Shown: piece after piece, positions 5,857-9,587 of the stretch | Layout: every line of letters begins with the position of its first letter | Position numbering within the stretch: the stretch's first letter is position 1 | DNA from: Chloroflexota bacterium | Lineage (GTDB): Bacteria; Chloroflexota; Chloroflexia; JAMDCE01 | Length of the DNA stretch: 9,587 bases | Assembly: GCA_023489135.1 (NCBI GenBank) | Contig: JAMDCE010000171.1 | Location: 1 to 9,587 of the forward strand | Direction of reading: 5' to 3' | Translations under genes and position numbers: made by a program | The notes under the pieces: generated by a model | The model's input: only the letters and a program-made list of their open reading frames with translations | The model's database searches: none | What the model was told of the DNA's origin: nothing

Positions 5857-6258
5857 ATGCCGGAAACGAATTATCTCACCGCGCTCGATATCGAGGCCCT
5901 TCACGTTTTCGTTATGGAGAAAACCGGGGACGAACCAGCGCCGCTTAGGGATCGCCCGCTCCTAGAATCGGCGGTGATGCGCCCCCAGACGGCCGCATAC
6001 TACGCCAGCGCCGATCTGGTTGAGCAGTGTGCGCTTCTTGCAGTGGGCATCTCTCAAGCCCGGGCATTTGTTGAGGGCAACAAGCGAACGGCATTTATTG
6101 CTGCCGACGTATTCCTGCGGGCCAACAACTGCCTTTTCACGGGCGACTCGCTGGAGATGGCTCAACAACTGGAAGCGGTGGCGACCCGCGCGGGGAGTGT
6201 GTTAGATAGACGAAGCGGAATCACCGAATGGCTCCGAGGACAGGTAATCTATCAATAG
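5857..6258 (+). CDS. Orphan Doc/Fic-like protein lacking the catalytic His
   Basis: The protein has 133 residues and follows the Doc (death-on-curing) family along its length: an N-terminal YLTALDIEALH, then LRDRPLLESAVMRPQTAAYY at 30-49, and the Fic core at 69-78. The Fic motif HxFx(D/E)GNKR reads RAFVEGNKR, so the catalytic histidine is Arg 69 (codon CGG) while the phosphate-binding GNKR is intact. Doc toxins phosphorylate EF-Tu and Fic proteins AMPylate targets; both need that histidine, so activity is doubtful. No Phd-like antitoxin gene lies next to it, although phd normally precedes doc. Residues 115-122 (VLDRRSGI) are encoded by the right arm of the 26-bp repeat shared with the GntR gene. 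The family's usual C-terminus has a short helix before the closing EWLR. There is no clear ribosome-binding site before ATG 5857. It could be an inactivated toxin or a repurposed protein. Confidence 0.78.
   Translation: MPETNYLTALDIEALHVFVMEKTGDEPAPLRDRPLLESAVMRPQTAAYYASADLVEQCALLAVGISQARAFVEGNKRTAFIAADVFLRANNCLFTGDSLEMAQQLEAVATRAGSVLDRRSGITEWLRGQVIYQ
6197..6222. repeat. Right arm of perfect 26-bp inverted repeat, inside the doc-like gene
   Basis: Exact reverse complement of 5674-5699. It lies in the 3' third of the doc-like gene in the same codon phase as the GntR copy, and encodes most of SVLDRRSGI. The two arms enclose 497 bases holding the divergent promoters, the operator and most of the doc-like gene. 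Flanking bases 6196 and 6223 do not extend the match. Confidence 0.95.
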
Positions 6259-6585
6259 AGCGGCTAGCGATATCTCCCGCTTCGCCATTCAGTATTGCGT
6301 GCCCGGTCCCCCAACTGCCTGACTGAGCCCGACATGGCTACCGACTGACCTGGCACCAAGCCGGCCTCCGAGAACTGAAACTCGCTCAGGTCACCCAGCT
6401 CGGTCGAGAACGCGTGTGTCTCGAGCTACTCTCGGTCCGGGAACGCCTATTGGCCTATCTTCGGAAGGCAGCCAGTAGATAGAAGACGACGCCGGATGCC
6501 GGCACCGAAGTCCCGCGTCCTCGGAGGGCACGTCCGGCGGGTGCGCCTCCAAGTGAGGCGCTCCACTAAACGCCGCAAGGAGGAA
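6259..6585. other. Gene-poor interval with a possible coding remnant
   Basis: No complete gene is visible in these 327 bases. One plus-strand frame (6327-6482) is open for 51 codons without a good start and reads like the tail of a real protein: TWHQAGLRELKLAQVTQLGR, then ERVCLELLSVRERLLAYLRK. It could be the C-terminal remnant of a lost gene, but I do not recognise the family and chance is possible. The last part holds the hairpin at 6543-6561 behind pckA and a few short GCCGG repeats. Confidence 0.4.
6543..6561 (-). terminator. Hairpin downstream of pckA
   Basis: GCGCCTC (6543-6549) and GAGGCGC (6555-6561) form a 7-bp GC-rich stem with a 5-base loop. It lies 25 bases past the pckA stop codon on the minus strand. 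No T-run follows, so its role as an intrinsic terminator is only likely. Confidence 0.45.
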
Positions 6586-8172
6586 TTATCCGGTTGACAG
6601 GATAGACACGCCGTCGAACTGCTTGAAGTTTTCCTGGAAGCGGGCGGCCAGCTTCCTCGCCTGGGCATCATAAGCCGCGCCGTCCGCCCAAGCCAGGCGG
6701 GGTTGGAGCAAGTGTGGAGGAACAGAATCGCAGGCCCTTGGTACTTGAAGACCGAAGATGGGATCGACATCGACGGGAGCTTCGCTCAAGCTCCCTGCAA
6801 GAGCGCACCGAATAATGGCTCGGGTAAGGCCAATGGGCATCCTGTTGCCGGCGCTGCTCCGGCCGCCGATCCAGCCGGTGTTTATCAACCAGCATTGAAC
6901 GCTATGGCGGGCTATCCTCTCGCCCAGCAGCTTGGCATACGTCAAAGGGGGCAGCGGCAGGAACGGGGCCCCGAAGCAGGTGCTAAAGGTGGCTTGCGGC
7001 TCGGCGGATAGTCCTCGTTCCGTGCCGGCCACTTTGGCGGTGTAACCGGACAGAAAGTAGTACATAGTCTGCTCAGTAGTCAACCTGGCAACGGGAGGAA
7101 GGACTCCGAAGGCATCGGCCGACAGCAGGAAGATGTTCTTGGGGTGGCCGGCCATTTCCGAGGACACCGCACCCGGAATGTAGCTCAAAGGATAGGCCGC
7201 GCGAGTGTTCTCGGTGCGAGACTGGTCGTCGAAGTCGACCTCACGGGTCGCTTCGTCAATGCCAACGTTTTCGAGGACGGCACCGAAACGTTGGGCGGCA
7301 TTGAAGATCTGGGGCTCGTCTTCCCGGGAAAGCCGGATGACCTTGGCATAGCACCCTCCCTCCAGGTTGAAGACCCCCCGATCACTCCATCCGTGCTCAT
7401 CGTCGCCGACCAGCATCCGGTCGGGATCGGTGGAGAGCGTAGTCTTTCCTGTGCCGGACAGTCCAAAGAACAGAGCCACGTCTCCGCCGGTGCCCACATT
7501 GGCCGAGCAGTGCATGGAAAGGATTCCGTTTTGCGGAAGGAGATAGTTGAGCGCCGTGAAAACGGATTTCTTGATTTCGCCGGCGTAGCTGGTGCCCCCT
7601 ATGAGAATCAGGTTCCGCCCGAAATTGACGAGGATGAACGTTTCCGAGTTGGTCCCATCCACCTCGGGACTGGCCTGAAAACGCGGCACGCACACCACGG
7701 TGAGCCGGTTAGAATAGCTTGGCCGGTTCGCCTGCTCGTCGCAGAGGAAAAGGTGATGGGCGAAAAGACTGTGCCAGGCGGTCTCGGAAATAACCCTGAC
7801 CGGAATGCGATACTCCGGATCGGCGCCGGAAAAGCACTCTTGAACGAAAATATCCTTGCCCTTGAGGTAGTCGCGGATGCGCCGATACAGCGCGTCGAAC
7901 CTTTCGGGATCAAAGGGACGGTTTACCGGTCCCCACCAGATCCTGCCAGTGGAGGTTGGCTCCCGCACGATGAACTTGTCTTCGGGCGAGCGGCCGGTAT
8001 ACTTTCCGGTGTTGACCACCAGCGAGCCCGAATGCGTTACCTTCCCCTCTCGGCGTCCCAGCACCTCTTCAAAGAGAATTGGAACCGGCAAATTCAAGTG
8101 TACTTTGCGCGCGGTGGACAGGTTTTCGTCTTCATATACCCCTTCGAGGGGGTGTAAGCTACGCCGTTTCAA
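6586..8172 (-). CDS. pckA: Phosphoenolpyruvate carboxykinase (ATP)
   Basis: The protein has 528 residues, the normal length. It converts oxaloacetate and ATP to PEP, CO2 and ADP in the cytoplasm, the entry step of gluconeogenesis, and can run in reverse in anaerobes. Visible motifs, in order: TGKYTGRSPEDKFIV with the substrate Arg 61; GEIKK with Lys 201/202; SMHCSAN with His 221; the P-loop GLSGTGKTT at 237-245; the metal-binding VGDDEHGW with Asp 257/258; ENTRAAYPL with Arg 324; FGVLPPVARLT; and NTGWIGG followed by RMPIGLTRAII with Arg 444 and Thr 450. The stretch between the last two, RSSAGN, differs from the common PYGVGK. No in-frame ATG lies near the front. An in-frame TGA sits nine bases upstream, so TTG 8172, with GAGG four bases before it, is the only sensible start. 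It is transcribed alone, with a candidate promoter at 8281-8253. ATP type rather than GTP type is clear from length and motifs. Confidence 0.96.
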   Translation of the reverse strand: MKRRSLHPLEGVYEDENLSTARKVHLNLPVPILFEEVLGRREGKVTHSGSLVVNTGKYTGRSPEDKFIVREPTSTGRIWWGPVNRPFDPERFDALYRRIRDYLKGKDIFVQECFSGADPEYRIPVRVISETAWHSLFAHHLFLCDEQANRPSYSNRLTVVCVPRFQASPEVDGTNSETFILVNFGRNLILIGGTSYAGEIKKSVFTALNYLLPQNGILSMHCSANVGTGGDVALFFGLSGTGKTTLSTDPDRMLVGDDEHGWSDRGVFNLEGGCYAKVIRLSREDEPQIFNAAQRFGAVLENVGIDEATREVDFDDQSRTENTRAAYPLSYIPGAVSSEMAGHPKNIFLLSADAFGVLPPVARLTTEQTMYYFLSGYTAKVAGTERGLSAEPQATFSTCFGAPFLPLPPLTYAKLLGERIARHSVQCWLINTGWIGGRSSAGNRMPIGLTRAIIRCALAGSLSEAPVDVDPIFGLQVPRACDSVPPHLLQPRLAWADGAAYDAQARKLAARFQENFKQFDGVSILSTG

Positions 8173-8252
8173 TTTACCTCAGTTGCGTCAGCAGGCCCCG
8201 GCGGCCGACTTTCTTAAGGCACGGCCGGGTCCCAGGCTCAGTTTCTACACAT

Positions 8253-8281
8253 ATTATCTACCCTAAGGTCGATCTGAGCAA
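8253..8281 (-). promoter_or_regulatory. Candidate promoter for pckA
   Basis: On the minus strand TTGCTC (8281-8276) and GATAAT (8258-8253) are 17 bases apart. The -10 box matches five of six consensus positions and the -35 only three of six. The leader to TTG 8172 would be about 75 bases and contains GC-rich, imperfectly complementary CCGGCC/GGCCGG segments. Weak prediction. Confidence 0.35.
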
Positions 8282-8308
8282 GGACAATTTGAACTGGTTA
8301 GAACGCAC

Positions 8309-8709
8309 CTACTTCGGCGAGGCCTTGGCGGCCTCCAGCAAGGCCGGGACGATCTGGCTAAGGTCGGCCAGCACACCGCAGTGCGCCACTTCAAAAATGG
8401 GGGCGGACGGATCGTTATTGATGGCGATGATGTTCTGCGCCTCCTGCATGCCGGCGAGGTGCTGGTAGGCACCCGAGATGCCACAGGCGAGATAGACCCT
8501 CGGTTTCACGGTGCTGCCGGACATACCTACCAGATGCTCCTGGGACAGCCATTCCAGATCTGCCAGGGGCCTCGAACAGGCCAAAATCTCCCCAGGGTCT
8601 CGGCCAAGTGCCGGTACAGCGGTATGTTGGTCTTGGAGCCGATGCCGCGCCCGATAGAGACGATGATGTCCGCCTTGGTCAGGGCATCGTTGAGTGTATC
8701 ATTGCTCAT
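8309..8709 (-). pseudogene. etfA: EtfA FAD domain only, frameshifted
   Basis: This is homologous to the last 130 or so residues of EtfA, the FAD-binding domain II of electron transfer flavoprotein. From ATG 8709 it reads MSNDTLNDALTKADIIVSIG, then RGIGSK and HLAETLG. It then leaves frame at a run of four G (plus-strand CCCC, 8590-8593). One extra G restores EILACSRPLADLEWL, VGMSGSTVKPRVYLACGISG, AYQHLAGM, INNDPSAPIF and a normal end at TAG 8311-8309. The FAD-contact elements (GRGIGSK, SRP, SGSTVKP, GISGA.QH, N.DP.API) are present once the shift is repaired. The N-terminal domain I, about 190 residues in usual EtfA, is absent. ATG 8709 has a GAGG-rich region upstream and lies in frame with the preceding EtfB sequence, with no stop between. 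It may be a decayed gene, a sequencing error in an otherwise compact gene, or an assembly join. Confidence 0.7.
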
Positions 8710-9297
8710 TTTCCAGCCCTCGCCTCTGATCTTGCCCAGGAGCAACTCGGCCACCTTCTTCGTGTCGCCTTCCAGGAATTCAGCCTGTTGCTTGCGCTCC
8801 GGCACGCCCACATCGACGATTTTCAGGCGGCTAAGCTGGGTGATGGTGGCCTTGTCCAGCCCCAGATCAGGCAACTTGACGACCTTCAGGGGGTTACGCC
8901 GGGCACGGAGAATCTTGGCCGGAGCGGCGTAGCTGAGCGGCTGCCCGCCGGACTGGATGCAGAGCACGGCCGGCAGCGACACGTCGAGCACCTGCTGCAC
9001 TCCACCTCCCAGCTCCTTGGTGACCCGCACCACGCCCGGATCCGAGCCGGCTTCGACTTTGGTAACGGCATAGGCATTGGGGATTCCCAGCTTGGCCGCG
9101 GTCAACGATCCCACCGAAGCCACCACGACTTCGCATCCCAGCGCCGTCTTCAGGGCCAGCGCCTGCTCCAGGGCGTACTCGTCGCTTTCGTTCACCGTCT
9201 GCCCGTGGCTCTCGGACGGCACCCGGTCCCCCGCTTCCGAGACCTTCACGCGGACAATCTCACGCGGGACCGACTTCAAGCACACCAATATTCTCAT
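8527..9297 (-). CDS. etfB: EtfB-like protein with internal deletion, running into EtfA sequence
   Basis: ATG 9297 follows a strong GGAGAGGTGA ribosome-binding site. Residues 1-196 are EtfB-like: the N-terminus MRILVCLKSVPREI, then VNESDEYALEQALALK, and a C-terminal half with the EtfB signature region (VTKELGGGVQQVLDVSLPAV), LSYAAPAKILRARRNPLK and LEGDTKKVAELLLGK. Around residue 69 (near base 9090) the sequence passes directly from VASVGSLTAAK to LGIPNAYAVTK. In ordinary EtfB of about 255 residues some 70-80 residues lie between these points, covering much of the nucleotide-binding core. The frame then continues without a stop into the EtfA-like FAD domain (from residue 197) and ends out of frame at TAG 8529-8527 after 256 residues. 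A working ETF shuttles electrons from acyl-CoA dehydrogenases to a quinone reductase such as the EMO-like protein in this window. As read, this product is unlikely to do so. Confidence 0.75.
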   Translation of the reverse strand: MRILVCLKSVPREIVRVKVSEAGDRVPSESHGQTVNESDEYALEQALALKTALGCEVVVASVGSLTAAKLGIPNAYAVTKVEAGSDPGVVRVTKELGGGVQQVLDVSLPAVLCIQSGGQPLSYAAPAKILRARRNPLKVVKLPDLGLDKATITQLSRLKIVDVGVPERKQQAEFLEGDTKKVAELLLGKIRGEGWKMSNDTLNDALTKADIIVSIGRGIGSKTNIPLYRHLAETLGRFWPVRGPWQIWNGCPRSIW

Positions 9298-9451
9298 TCA
9301 TCACCTCTCCAAGTTGACCTCTAAACCAACGAACCCTTTCGAGCCGAGTTTTTGCCTAGTGGTGCTCTGCAAACCCACAGTCCTCTCTATCCCGAGACGT
9401 GTGAGTCGTTCTTATTGGACTGTCAACACCGCCCAGAAGGCCGACGAAGCT

Positions 9452-9550
9452 CCCTCTCCCTTTTCAAAAGGGAGAGGGCTGGGGTGAGGGATTCGCCGGA
9501 ACTACCACACCCTCACCCTAGCCCTCTCCCTCGTGCCGCGAGGGAGAGGG
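9452..9550. repeat. Nested CCCTCTCCC palindromic repeat
   Basis: Three nested inverted repeats are visible. CCCTCTCCCTTTT and AAAAGGGAGAGGG (9452-9464, 9466-9478) are perfect. CCCTCTCCCTCG and CGAGGGAGAGGG (9522-9533, 9539-9550) are perfect with a 5-base loop. The inner arms 9470-9490 and 9510-9530 (GGGAGAGGGCT... and ...AGCCCTCTCCC) pair at 20 of 21 positions across a 19-base centre. The unit can fold as two hairpins or one long cruciform. Repeats of this CCCTCACCC/CCCTCTCCC type are dispersed REP/MITE-like elements in many bacterial genomes. The region 9311-9451 before it holds no gene I can see. Confidence 0.85.
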
Positions 9551-9587
9551 GATTTGCCCTCGCCTTCCTTCCGGCGGATGCTCCCTC

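Noticed and set aside
7144..8157. Long plus-strand open frame (337 codons) opposite pckA
   Set aside because: Antisense shadow of a highly conserved enzyme gene; no recognisable protein features.
8195..8245. GC-rich CCGGCC/GGCCGG segments in the pckA leader as a regulatory hairpin
   Set aside because: Pairing is imperfect and several registers are possible, which is expected by chance in GC-rich DNA.
9398..9426. Minus-strand TTGACA (9426-9421) as a -35 box for the etf locus
   Set aside because: No acceptable -10 hexamer lies 16-18 bases downstream (CACACG or similar), so a promoter cannot be supported.
1..9587. CRISPR arrays, tRNA or rRNA genes, insertion sequences or phage genes
   Set aside because: No direct repeat-spacer pattern, cloverleaf, rRNA string, transposase or phage protein could be recognised on either strand.

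Overview
The window is a moderately GC-rich stretch of bacterial chromosome. It holds seven protein-coding loci and at least one decayed or unusually compact pair. A genome with ATP-type PEP carboxykinase, ETF linked to a membrane Fe-S oxidoreductase, SH3b-YkuD secreted L,D-transpeptidases and scattered CCCTCTCCC palindromes fits an anaerobic or facultative bacterium of a Chloroflexota-like type. That assignment is an inference from gene content and style; no rRNA or marker gene is present to prove it.

Layout. Positions 1-677 (+) hold the C-terminal half of an MFS transporter cut by the window edge. Positions 829-1710 (+) encode a four-helix membrane protein with a degenerate GGDEF domain, preceded by a dyad centred on a -35 box and a second perfect dyad in the leader. 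Positions 1899-2588 (+) encode a secreted SH3b plus YkuD L,D-transpeptidase, with a potentially structured leader. A strong hairpin at 2645-2677 separates it from the convergent minus-strand operon. That operon runs from a consensus promoter (5834-5806) through a GntR/UTRA regulator carrying an extra C-terminal LuxR HTH (5697-4750), and two bases later into a membrane Fe-S oxidoreductase (4747-2684) with the architecture of ETF:menaquinone oxidoreductase (EMO). Divergent from it is an orphan Doc/Fic-like gene (5857-6258, +) that lacks the catalytic His of its Fic motif. Next come a gene-poor stretch (6259-6585), pckA (8172-6586, -), and an ETF locus (9297-8309, -) in which EtfB lacks an internal block and EtfA is reduced to its FAD domain with a frameshift. 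The right edge (9452-9550) is a nested palindromic repeat.

How the parts may work together. ETF collects electrons from acyl-CoA or other flavin dehydrogenases, and EMO passes them to menaquinone, so the regulator-EMO operon and the ETF locus belong to one pathway. The regulator probably binds a dyad containing GTCTAGAC just downstream of its own start point, controlling itself and EMO and perhaps the divergent doc-like gene. The ETF pair here looks broken or radically shortened, so a working ETF may be encoded elsewhere.

The most striking unexplained structure is a perfect 26-bp inverted repeat (5674-5699 and 6197-6222). It joins the start of the GntR gene to the 3' part of the doc-like gene in the same reading frame. 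Inversion across it would create an in-frame Doc-GntR-UTRA-LuxR fusion.
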